DNA of 6,617 bases. Origin: Pseudomonadota bacterium (lineage in GTDB: Bacteria > Pseudomonadota > Gammaproteobacteria > Burkholderiales > Burkholderiaceae_D). The stretch covers positions 1 through 6,617 of the forward strand of contig JAEZVM010000333.1 in the NCBI GenBank assembly GCA_023420795.1, given 5' to 3'. A program made the position numbers and the translations under genes. Numbering within the stretch: position 1 is the stretch's first letter; each line of letters starts with the position of its first letter. Positions 1-5,954 of the stretch are shown here, piece after piece. The notes under the pieces are model-generated. The model did not search any database. It was not told the origin of the DNA and worked only from the letters and a program-made list of their open reading frames with translations.

Positions 1-1685
1 ACCAGCCTGCTGAGGCCTTCCGGCGTCAGCAGGCACACGAAGATCGCGTCGCTGCTGCCGTTGAACAGCGCACGATAGCGTTCCTCGCTCTCGCGGATGG
101 AGCGCTCTGCTTCGATGCGGTCCGAAACGTCATGGAAGCTTGCCACCGCACCGGTGACGACATCGTTCTTCATGACCGGGCTTGCCACGGTCGAGACCGG
201 GAGCAGCGATCCATCCTTGCGCATGAAATAGTCCTCGGCAGCCCTGTAAATCTGGCCGCCGCCTAGCGCACGATGCACCGGCCACTCTTCGGCCGGCACC
301 GGCGTTCCGTCCGGGCGCTTGTAGTGGAATGTGGCATGAGCATTCTTGCCGACGAGCTCTTCCATGCGCCAGCCCAGCATCGCCTCGCCGGCGGGATTGA
401 GATAGACGAGCCGGCCGGCATCGTCGATGACCATGACGCCGTCGCCGAGCACGGACATCACTTCCCGCATCCGCTGCTCGCTTTCCTTGCGCTCCAGCTC
501 GGCCCGCTTCTGTTCAGTCAGGTCGGAGAAGGTGCCGATGTAGGAATTGACTGCGCCGGCCTCATCAGTCAGAGCGCGGATCGACAGCAGCTTCGGGAAG
601 ACCTCTCCATTCTTGCGCCGATCCCAGATCTCGCCTTCCCAGTGCCCCTCCGCTTCCAGGGCCGCCCACATATCGGCATAGAAGGAATCCGGATGTCGGC
701 CGGAGCGCAGCATGCCCGGCGTCTTACCGATCACTTCCTCGCGCGAGTAGCCGGTGATACGACAGAAGGCTGGGTTGACGGTGCGGATGACTTCGTCCGC
801 ATCGGTAATCATGATGCCCTCGCCGGTTGCATCGAATACCTGGCGGGCCAGCAGTAGTTCCTGATCGGACTTCGCCAGACGCTGTTTGTACTCGACCAGC
901 GCGCTTTGCAGCGCATCGACATAGTCGCGCTCGAAACTGGCGAGCACTTCACTGTGAGACAGCACGCCGAGCACGACGCCATGCGCGCCGGTGACGCCAA
1001 GATGGCGAATGCCTTTTTCCGCGCAGATGGCGCGCGCCAGGATCAGGCTGGTTTCCGCATCCACGCTGATCATGGGACGCGTCGCCACCTGGCCGGCTTC
1101 GACATGAATCTCCTTGCGGCTGAGCGCGGCAAGCACATCATGCTCCGTGAGAATGCCCAGTTCGTCACCAAAGTCCACCACGACGGCATCATGACGATGC
1201 ATCGCCATCATCTTCGCCACTTCGGCTAGCGCAAGCCCGGCGGGAATGGTCAGGGTCGGTCGGCTGAGCAGTGTCCCGACTTTCTTCAGCGTGACATCAA
1301 GTTCGATGCTGGGAAGCCCGACCACATCGGTCTGGCTGAGCATGCCCATGGGATGGCCGGATTCATCGACTACTAGCGCATGCCGGATGCTGTTCTGAAT
1401 AAAAAAAAGCGAGGCGCTGGCAATCGAGGTATCCGCCGCCAGCGTCGCGACCGGCCTGCTCATGACGGACGACACCGGTGTATCGAGCGCTGCGCGATCC
1501 TTCAGGTCGATGTGCAGCGCGTCGCGCCGGGTCCAGATGCCGGCCACCTCGCCATGCTCGACGACGAGGATGGAACCGCATCCGGTCTGGTTCATGCGAT
1601 GGGCTGCCTCGCTGATTGGCGTGTGCGGTGGACATTGAAGAATCTCGGGGCGGATGATGCCCGAGATCGGCATATCGAACGACAT
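1..1685 (-). CDS. CBS-PAS multidomain sensor protein, N-terminal 561 residues (C-terminus outside window)
   Basis: The frame is open without a stop from the ATG at 1685 to the left edge, so the gene is cut by the window. The start is supported by AGGAG five bases upstream (1691-1695). Domains seen: four CBS motifs (about residues 8-60, 72-125, 136-187, 201-252), each with a typical ending such as GMLSQTDVVG or GILTEHDVLAAL. A helical linker (about 253-282) follows, then PAS1 with its PAC segment (about 283-395, with GEIWDRRKNGEVFP), PAS2 (about 405-525, with DYFMRKDGSLLPVS) and the beginning of PAS3 (from about 533, ERYRALFNGSSDAIF). There is no signal peptide or membrane segment, so it should be cytoplasmic. 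CBS pairs in general bind adenine nucleotides and PAS domains sense ligands or redox state. The output is not visible. From similar proteins, GGDEF and/or EAL (c-di-GMP turnover) is my first guess, with histidine kinase second. Oddity: an A8 run (1401-1408) within CBS2. Confidence 0.9.
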   Translation of the reverse strand, partial: MSFDMPISGIIRPEILQCPPHTPISEAAHRMNQTGCGSILVVEHGEVAGIWTRRDALHIDLKDRAALDTPVSSVMSRPVATLAADTSIASASLFFIQNSIRHALVVDESGHPMGMLSQTDVVGLPSIELDVTLKKVGTLLSRPTLTIPAGLALAEVAKMMAMHRHDAVVVDFGDELGILTEHDVLAALSRKEIHVEAGQVATRPMISVDAETSLILARAICAEKGIRHLGVTGAHGVVLGVLSHSEVLASFERDYVDALQSALVEYKQRLAKSDQELLLARQVFDATGEGIMITDADEVIRTVNPAFCRITGYSREEVIGKTPGMLRSGRHPDSFYADMWAALEAEGHWEGEIWDRRKNGEVFPKLLSIRALTDEAGAVNSYIGTFSDLTEQKRAELERKESEQRMREVMSVLGDGVMVIDDAGRLVYLNPAGEAMLGWRMEELVGKNAHATFHYKRPDGTPVPAEEWPVHRALGGGQIYRAAEDYFMRKDGSLLPVSTVASPVMKNDVVTGAVASFHDVSDRIEAERSIRESEERYRALFNGSSDAIFVCLLTPEGLSRL

Positions 1686-1710
1686 AGAAGCTCCTTTTTC
1701 GCAACCGGCC

Positions 1711-1762
1711 AGGGCGTTTCATCCGTCGGTTTCAGAGTGTGAACCGGTGGATGGCACGCCCT
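1711..1762. repeat. Long imperfect inverted repeat in the sensor gene leader
   Basis: Two 21-nt arms, 1711-1731 and 1742-1762, match at 17 of 21 positions when one is reverse-complemented. The shared blocks are AGGGCGT, CATCC and CGGTT, and the spacer is 10 nt. It lies between the DUF2145 stop and the sensor start, ending 16 nt before the sensor's AGGAG. Read as plus-strand RNA, three of the four mismatched positions become G-U pairs; read as minus-strand RNA they are A-C mismatches. No T-run follows in either direction, so it does not look like an intrinsic terminator. It could be a leader hairpin, an operator or a small palindromic repeat. The rest of the gap 1686-1862 shows no gene and no convincing promoter. 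Confidence 0.6.
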
Positions 1763-1862
1763 ATCACTGATGGCAGGTGCTGATTCCATATTCGCATAAA
1801 AAGGAGGAAACCAGAACCCATATTTCGGTGACAACAGCAGCACCCATCGCGAAGGGAAAACT

Positions 1863-2681
1863 TCATCTGCCCTTCTGCCGCGGGCCAATGTGCACGAGCG
1901 GGCCGCCCAGCTCCGAACTCTCCAGCCACTTCAGCACCGAGTCAGCCGTCACCGTCTCGATCCGGTCGCTGAATCTCTTAGCCGCCGGATGATCGTCAAA
2001 GGCCACATTGGCGGCGCTGATCCGCCCGCCGAGGCGGGTCAGCGCATCCAGCCTGAGCGTCGCAGGCTCGTAGCCGCGCAGCTGCAGCCAGGCCTGCGCC
2101 TGGGCGCGCGACCGGACGGCCGGTTCCATTGCCGCCGCCATGGTCTCCATCGCCCACTGGTTGGATTGCTGGTACTTGCGGCCCCATGCATAGCTGACAA
2201 TGCTGTACGGCTTGTGATGCATCCGCAGCGATTGCCGCTCGTCGAGAAGCAGCGCGAGCAGGCGTTCCTGCGCTTCCGGCGACGGCACGGCTAAGACAGC
2301 TTCATGGCGCCACAAGTCGTCGAGGAAGAATTCGCCGAGACCTTGCCGGTAGATCGCCGCAACATCGGTGCCGCAGTGATTCAGCTTGTGCAGCACGCGC
2401 CATACGTGACCGCCCCTCCCATCCGGCTGCCGGTATGCGAAGCCGACATGGGAATAATGCACGCCGTATTTCGTCAGGTCCTGGCCGGCGCGCGCCAGTA
2501 CCACCACCTTGTGTTCGCCGGCTTCAAGCGCCTTCAACGTATTCTCGGCCAGCAGCAGCCCGCGCTCCAGCGTTTGTGGGGAGAGCTTCTTTTCTTCGCA
2601 GGAACGTCCGGCATGCGCATTGGCGGTCAGCACACCGAAGATAAAAATCAGGATTGCGGTTATCTGGAATATCTTGCGCAT
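1863..2681 (-). CDS. DUF2145 family secreted protein
   Basis: 272 residues from the ATG at 2681. I chose this over an in-frame ATG at 2750 because GAGG sits at the right distance upstream and because it begins a clear signal peptide: MRKIF, a hydrophobic stretch (residues 6-20), then a likely cut after AHA (residue 24). The mature protein should therefore be periplasmic or exported. Family-type motifs: Cys28; YSHVGFAYR (76-84); KLNHCGT (99-105); GLGEFFLDD (114-122); KPYSIVSYAWGRKYQQSNQW (157-176); ANVAFDDHP (224-232). I recognise these as DUF2145 (recalled, not searched); its biochemical role is unknown to me. The HVG motif and the later SNQW-like segment loosely resemble NlpC/P60-like folds, which is speculation. 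The gene starts 7 nt after the upstream stop and its GAGG overlaps that TGA, suggesting translational coupling. Confidence 0.85.
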   Translation of the reverse strand: MRKIFQITAILIFIFGVLTANAHAGRSCEEKKLSPQTLERGLLLAENTLKALEAGEHKVVVLARAGQDLTKYGVHYSHVGFAYRQPDGRGGHVWRVLHKLNHCGTDVAAIYRQGLGEFFLDDLWRHEAVLAVPSPEAQERLLALLLDERQSLRMHHKPYSIVSYAWGRKYQQSNQWAMETMAAAMEPAVRSRAQAQAWLQLRGYEPATLRLDALTRLGGRISAANVAFDDHPAAKRFSDRIETVTADSVLKWLESSELGGPLVHIGPRQKGR

Positions 2682-2688
2682 GATCGCC

Positions 2689-3138
2689 TCAGTAGGTGAG
2701 CTGCTCGTTGTGCAACAACGCGTTGCCGAGCGCATTCGGAAGGAAGGCAATCACTTCACCGGCGGCAGACAGCACCACGCCTGCGCCGATGACGCCCACG
2801 GTGACAACCGATCCCACCGCCAGCGTGGAAGCGGCAAGGCCATTGCCGGCGATTTCCAGGCTGACGCGCGCGCCATCGGAAGCGCTTTCCAGCGCGAGCA
2901 CGGTGCCACGGGCGCTTGCCTCAACCGCCTTGACGACGAGCACCGCGCCTGCCGTTGACAGGATGGCCGGCGCAGCAAGCACCGAGCCGGCGGCAGCGCC
3001 GGAGGCCACGACGACGGATGCCACCGGCAGCGCCGATGCCGCGCTCACAGCGGAGGCATCGCTTTGCGCCTGTACGTGCGGCGTGCCGGAAAGAAGGAAA
3101 ACAGATGCAATCAGTGCAGCAATAAATCTGGTTTTCAT
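2689..3138 (-). CDS. Small exported Ala/Val/Gly-rich hydrophobic protein, conserved partner of DUF2145
   Basis: 149 residues from the ATG at 3138, chosen over the in-frame ATG at 3216 because AGGAG lies seven bases upstream (3145-3149) and MKTRFIAALIASVFLLSG starts a signal peptide with a probable cut after VQA (residue 24). There is no lipobox Cys. The mature part is dominated by Ala, Val, Ser and Gly. It has two hydrophobic stretches (about residues 36-70 and 103-134), separated by a more polar segment (73-100), and ends with FLPNALGNALLHNEQLTY. I recall similar small proteins with a comparable FxPNxxGxALLxNE ending beside DUF2145 genes in other proteobacteria, but could not check this. Function unknown. 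The hydrophobic stretches suggest membrane association or oligomerisation in the envelope. It lies 22 nt downstream of the YiaAB gene and 7 nt upstream of the DUF2145 gene. Confidence 0.82.
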   Translation of the reverse strand: MKTRFIAALIASVFLLSGTPHVQAQSDASAVSAASALPVASVVVASGAAAGSVLAAPAILSTAGAVLVVKAVEASARGTVLALESASDGARVSLEIAGNGLAASTLAVGSVVTVGVIGAGVVLSAAGEVIAFLPNALGNALLHNEQLTY

Positions 3139-3160
3139 GGGTGTCTCCTGTGTGTGGGAA

Positions 3161-3616
3161 TCAGGCTGCTTGGTTGTTGCGAGGTGTATTGCGCAGCTCG
3201 GCGAGATCGGCTTCATGCCGGTCGCGCAGGGTCTTGGCGAGGGTAAACGTGCTGGTAATCAGGTACAGCCAGCTCACGCCGAGGAAAGCCTTGTAGGTTT
3301 CATTGATCTCCATGCGCAACAGGCCCCAGCCGGTCAGGGACATCGCAAGGAAGAAACCGCTCCAGACCACATACTTGAACAGCGGCGTATCGGCGGCTTT
3401 GCCTTCGATGCGGCTCTTTTCGGCGTCGCGCACGAACTTCGCCAGCACGAAGGCATTGGTCAGGCAGAAGAAATAGCCCATGACCATGAACACGCGGTCA
3501 AGGTCTTTGCCTGGCAGGTACGCCAGGCCTACGCCGCACAGAAACACGGCAATCGCGAAGGAAATCCAGACCTGCAGTTGCCAGGCGCCGGAATCACGGT
3601 GAATCAGAACTTTCAT
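3161..3616 (-). CDS. YiaA/YiaB-family inner membrane protein
   Basis: 151 residues with four predicted membrane helices (about 14-34, 42-62, 81-101, 108-129). They form two tandem copies of the two-helix YiaA/B unit: WQLQVWISF to FVLAKFVRD (12-64), and FKYVVWSGFF to FTLAKTLRDRHEAD (80-137). The repeated ending [FVT]LAKxxRD shows the internal duplication and resembles QKTVRD in E. coli YiaA, which also has two units and about the same length. The role of the family is not established to my knowledge. The start at 3616 has AGGAG four bases upstream (3621-3625). This is the first gene of the three-gene cluster, with the secreted small protein and DUF2145 following on the same strand. Its ribosome binding site lies inside an inverted repeat, so translation may be controlled. 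Confidence 0.85.
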   Translation of the reverse strand: MKVLIHRDSGAWQLQVWISFAIAVFLCGVGLAYLPGKDLDRVFMVMGYFFCLTNAFVLAKFVRDAEKSRIEGKAADTPLFKYVVWSGFFLAMSLTGWGLLRMEINETYKAFLGVSWLYLITSTFTLAKTLRDRHEADLAELRNTPRNNQAA

Positions 3617-3620
3617 TTTT

Positions 3621-3652
3621 CTCCTCTCTTGGTTTGGTCGGGGTGAGAGGAG
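3621..3652 (-). promoter_or_regulatory. Predicted leader hairpin hiding the Shine-Dalgarno of the YiaAB gene
   Basis: On the minus strand, CTCCTCTC (3652-3645) is followed by a 16-nt loop and its exact complement GAGAGGAG (3628-3621). The second arm is the Shine-Dalgarno sequence itself, four bases before the ATG at 3616. In a transcript that starts upstream of 3652 the two arms can form 8 uninterrupted Watson-Crick pairs and block ribosome entry. The pairing is seen directly; a regulatory role is inferred. Confidence 0.45.
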
Positions 3653-3679
3653 TGTTGCCGACGTCTTGGCAAAAAGCTC

Positions 3680-3685
3680 AGTATA
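3680..3685 (-). promoter_or_regulatory. Possible -10 element for the three-gene cluster
   Basis: TATACT on the minus strand (3685-3680) matches the sigma-70 -10 consensus at five of six positions. It sits in an AT-rich patch in the 116-nt gap upstream of the YiaAB gene. Transcription would begin near 3673, giving a leader of nearly 60 nt that includes the Shine-Dalgarno hairpin. There is no good -35: TCCAAT is found at 17-bp spacing. If this promoter is active it probably needs an activator or another sigma factor. Confidence 0.3.
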
Positions 3686-3714
3686 TGATTCCGGTTTACT
3701 TTATTGGACTATTC

Positions 3715-3733
3715 AGTATCGTTTAACGATACT
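3715..3733. repeat. Perfect 9-bp dyad at the end of the MFS-acyltransferase gene
   Basis: AGTATCGTT (3715-3723) and AACGATACT (3725-3733) are exact reverse complements around one central base. The dyad shares its last base with the TGA stop of the transporter gene (3735-3733) and lies about 30 bp upstream of the candidate -10 of the next gene. No T-run follows on either strand, so it is a weak terminator candidate. Its position suits a protein binding site for the downstream cluster. Confidence 0.5.
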
Positions 3734-5703
3734 CACTCCCGTGCAAGCAGGGCTGCAACCTGTTCGCGCAGCAGTTCCGGCTGTACCTGCGCGGCAGGCA
3801 CCGGCTGGCCGATGTTGAGGCCAACGCGGCTGAACATGCCGCGCCGGAACGGCCGCACCATCGCGACGCGATTGCCATCGACGACTTCGATGCGGCTGAA
3901 GAAGGAGCCCCACAGATTGGTCAGCGCCATCGGCACCACGGGCGGCGCAACATCATCCTGTTGCGCGCGCTCCAGTATCTTCATGATGCCGCCCTTGAAC
4001 TGCTGCAGCGTTCCGTCGCGCGTCAACCCACCTTCGGGAAAGATCGCCAGCAGGTCGCCTTCCCGGAGCACCTGCGCAGCACGCTCGAAAGCCTGATCGT
4101 AGGTCTGCGGGTCTTCCGCGCGCGGCGCGATCGGAATCGCCTTCGCCAGCCGGAACAGCGCGCCGAGCAGCGGAATGCGGAAGATGCGGTGGTCCATCAC
4201 GAAGTAGATCGGACGCGGGGACGCCGCCATCAGCAGCACCGCATCGACGAAGCTGACGTGGTTGCACGCCAGGACGGCCGCTCCTTCAGTCGGGATATGC
4301 TGGTCGCCCTTCACGCGGAAACGGTACACGATGTGCGACAGTACCCAGGCGACGAAGCGCAGCAGGTATTCCGGCACCAGTAGGAAGATGTACGTCGCCA
4401 CCACTGCGTTGGCGATGCCGACCGCGAGGAAAATCTGCGGAATCGTGAAACCGGCCTTCAGCAGCAGGCCGACGATCACCGAGCTGGCGATCATGAACAG
4501 CGCGTTCAGGATATTGTTGGCGGCGATGATGCGGGCGCGATGCGTCGGCTGCGAGCGCAACTGGATCAGCGCATACATCGGCACGCTGTACAGGCCGGCG
4601 AACAGGCTCAGCAGCGCAAGGTCGGCCATCACGCGCCAGTGATACGGCCGCGCGACAAACTCGCCGAGCACCAATATTTCCGACGGCGGCAGCGCCCGCG
4701 TGGCGAAATACAGGTCGATTGCGAACACGCTCATGCCGATCGCGCCCAGCGGTACCAGGCCGATCTCGACATGGCGGCGGCTCAGCACTTCGCATAGCAG
4801 CGAGCCGACGCCGATGCCGATCGAGAACACCACCAGCAGGAAGGAAGCGACCTGCTCGTTGCCGTGCAGGACGTCGCGCGCGAGACTCGGGAACTGGCTG
4901 AGGAAGACCGCGCCGAAGAACCACATCCAGGAAATGCCGAGCAGCGAGCGGAACACCACCGGGCTCTGATGCGCCATCTTCAGGTTGCGCCAGGTCTCGC
5001 TGACCGGATTCCAGTTGATCTTCAGCCCGGGATCGGTGGCCGGCGCAGCCGGGATGAACTGCGCAACCGCACGACCAACTATCGCAGCGGCGATGCAACC
5101 GATCGCCACCTGCATGCGGCCGACTTCCGGCACCGCGATCAGCAGGCCGCCGACGATGTTCCCGAGCAGGATCGCGACGAAGGTCCCCATCTCCACCATG
5201 CCGTTACCACCGGTCAGTTCGCGCTCGTTCAGCACCTGCGGCAAATAGGCGAACTTGACTGGCCCGAACAGCGTGGAATGCAGGCCCATCAGGAAGGTGC
5301 AGGCCAGCAGCACCAGCACCTGCTCGTTCAGGAAGCCCCAGGCGGCGAGCGCCATGATCGCGATCTCCAGGTTCTTCACGAAACGGATGATGCGGGTCTT
5401 CTCGTATTTGTCCGTGATCTGGCCGCTGGTTGCCGAGAACAGCAAATAAGGCAGGATGAACAGCGCGCCGATCACCAGTCCAGCCATCGCCGGCGGCATC
5501 CAGCTGATCTGCAGCTGGTAGGTGACCATCACCGTGAAGGCAAACTTGAACAGGTTGTCGTTCGCCGCGCCGGAAAACTGAGTCCAGAAGAAGGGAGCGA
5601 AGCGGCGCTGTCGCAGCAGCGCGAACTGGTTGGGATGATCGGCGTGCATGCCGGATTCGGCAGTACTGGTGTCTCGTTGGGTAGTGGCGGCTGGGTGTTC
5701 CAT
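3733..5703 (-). CDS. LplT-like MFS transporter fused to PlsC-type 1-acyl-glycerophosphate acyltransferase
   Basis: 656 residues; start at 5703 backed by GAGGTGA just upstream (5707-5713); Met19 has no such site. Residues about 28-455 are an MFS transporter: an early NDNLFKFAF (48-56) typical of the LplT lysophospholipid transporter group, the cytoplasmic loop motif GQITDKYEKTR (94-104), and about 12 hydrophobic segments. Residues about 457-656 form a soluble acyltransferase domain with motif I NHVSFVD (481-487; catalytic His482 and Asp487), GALFR (514-518), motif III FPEGG (555-559) and VVPMAL (589-594). The likely role is to flip lysophospholipid across the inner membrane and re-acylate it, as E. 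coli LplT plus Aas do. The AMP-binding acyl-ACP synthetase domain of Aas is absent: the protein ends soon after the acyltransferase. It is probably transcribed alone, with the divergent regulator 251 nt away. Substrate is inferred from the family. Confidence 0.9.
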   Translation of the reverse strand: MEHPAATTQRDTSTAESGMHADHPNQFALLRQRRFAPFFWTQFSGAANDNLFKFAFTVMVTYQLQISWMPPAMAGLVIGALFILPYLLFSATSGQITDKYEKTRIIRFVKNLEIAIMALAAWGFLNEQVLVLLACTFLMGLHSTLFGPVKFAYLPQVLNERELTGGNGMVEMGTFVAILLGNIVGGLLIAVPEVGRMQVAIGCIAAAIVGRAVAQFIPAAPATDPGLKINWNPVSETWRNLKMAHQSPVVFRSLLGISWMWFFGAVFLSQFPSLARDVLHGNEQVASFLLVVFSIGIGVGSLLCEVLSRRHVEIGLVPLGAIGMSVFAIDLYFATRALPPSEILVLGEFVARPYHWRVMADLALLSLFAGLYSVPMYALIQLRSQPTHRARIIAANNILNALFMIASSVIVGLLLKAGFTIPQIFLAVGIANAVVATYIFLLVPEYLLRFVAWVLSHIVYRFRVKGDQHIPTEGAAVLACNHVSFVDAVLLMAASPRPIYFVMDHRIFRIPLLGALFRLAKAIPIAPRAEDPQTYDQAFERAAQVLREGDLLAIFPEGGLTRDGTLQQFKGGIMKILERAQQDDVAPPVVPMALTNLWGSFFSRIEVVDGNRVAMVRPFRRGMFSRVGLNIGQPVPAAQVQPELLREQVAALLARE

Positions 5704-5734
5704 TTTTCACCTCTGGTTTATAAGACTGCCGCCC

Positions 5735-5820
5735 CCTGTCAACCCGAACGGATGTGAGGATCTCGCTTATTCGCTCTCCTGCAGACGTTCGAGATCCCTC
5801 GCCCTGCTCGGGATGACAGG
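5735..5820. repeat. 86-bp imperfect palindromic element (REP/MITE-like)
   Basis: The outer 31 bases, 5735-5765 and 5790-5820, are inverted copies with 22 of 31 matches. Both arms share CCTGTCA, CCCGA and GGATCTCG (reverse-complemented in the right arm), and a 24-bp centre separates them. The right arm, with ATCCCTCG and CTCGGGATGACAGG, resembles a dispersed palindromic repeat I recall from many bacterial genomes. No target-site duplication or open frame is seen, so if mobile it would need a transposase elsewhere. It ends about 30 bp upstream of the transporter start and could fold as a hairpin in that gene's leader. The left arm contains TTGACA on the minus strand (5742-5737). Confidence 0.55.
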
Positions 5821-5923
5821 TCCGAAGGAACGGACCGGTCAAGGTGCGGCAATAGACAAAGTGGCATGAATATACACGCAGGCGCGCATTCCGTGACGAA
5901 TTTCGATACCATCCTCACCCGAC

Positions 5924-5947
5924 GCTACCGCCGGTAGCATTAAATGC
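5924..5947. promoter_or_regulatory. Two overlapping dyads just upstream of the HTH gene, possible autoregulatory operator
   Basis: GCTACCG (5924-5930) and CGGTAGC (5932-5938) form a perfect 7-bp dyad. It overlaps by two bases a second perfect dyad, GCATT (5937-5941) with AATGC (5943-5947). The pair ends 7 bp before the regulator's ATG at 5955, where a Shine-Dalgarno would normally be. Operator or RNA-structure roles are both possible; neither is proven. Confidence 0.35.
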
Positions 5948-5954
5948 GCCCTCC

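Noticed and set aside
273..1229. Plus-strand open frames of 194 and 107 codons
   Set aside because: They oppose the CBS-PAS sensor, whose frame is continuous for 561 codons with clear domains.
1799..1809. AAAAAGGAGGA on the plus strand, like a strong Shine-Dalgarno
   Set aside because: No start codon lies at a usable distance downstream and no plus-strand coding sequence follows, so it is an orphan match.
1850..1857. Possible terminator after the DUF2145 gene (CCCTTCGCGATGGG on the minus strand)
   Set aside because: Only three outer pairs form before a mismatch, and no T-run follows.
2696..3646. A 316-codon open frame on the plus strand
   Set aside because: It is antisense to two cluster genes that have signal peptides or membrane helices and good ribosome binding sites. 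Its composition is low-complexity Ala/Thr and shows no domain.
3715..3733. Dyad as intrinsic terminator of the transporter gene
   Set aside because: Neither strand has a T-run after the stem, and the stem is AT-rich with its arms only one base apart.
4286..5098. A 270-codon minus-strand frame inside the transporter gene
   Set aside because: It is the shifted frame of the transporter gene, rich in Arg, Pro and Ala, with no motif of its own.
5717..5742. TTGACA (5742-5737) with TATAAA (5722-5717) as a minus-strand promoter for the transporter
   Set aside because: The spacer is only 14 bp, and a start site at the expected distance would fall in or beside the Shine-Dalgarno. The hexamers are good, but the geometry is poor.
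4864..5757. A 297-codon open frame on the plus strand
   Set aside because: It lies antisense to the MFS-acyltransferase gene, whose family motifs are unmistakable. The plus-strand product is rich in Arg, His, Gln and Asp with no recognisable motif, as expected for a GC-rich shadow frame.
5853..5876. TAGACA and TATACA as a plus-strand promoter for the HTH gene
   Set aside because: The spacing is only 12 bp and the hexamers are imperfect.
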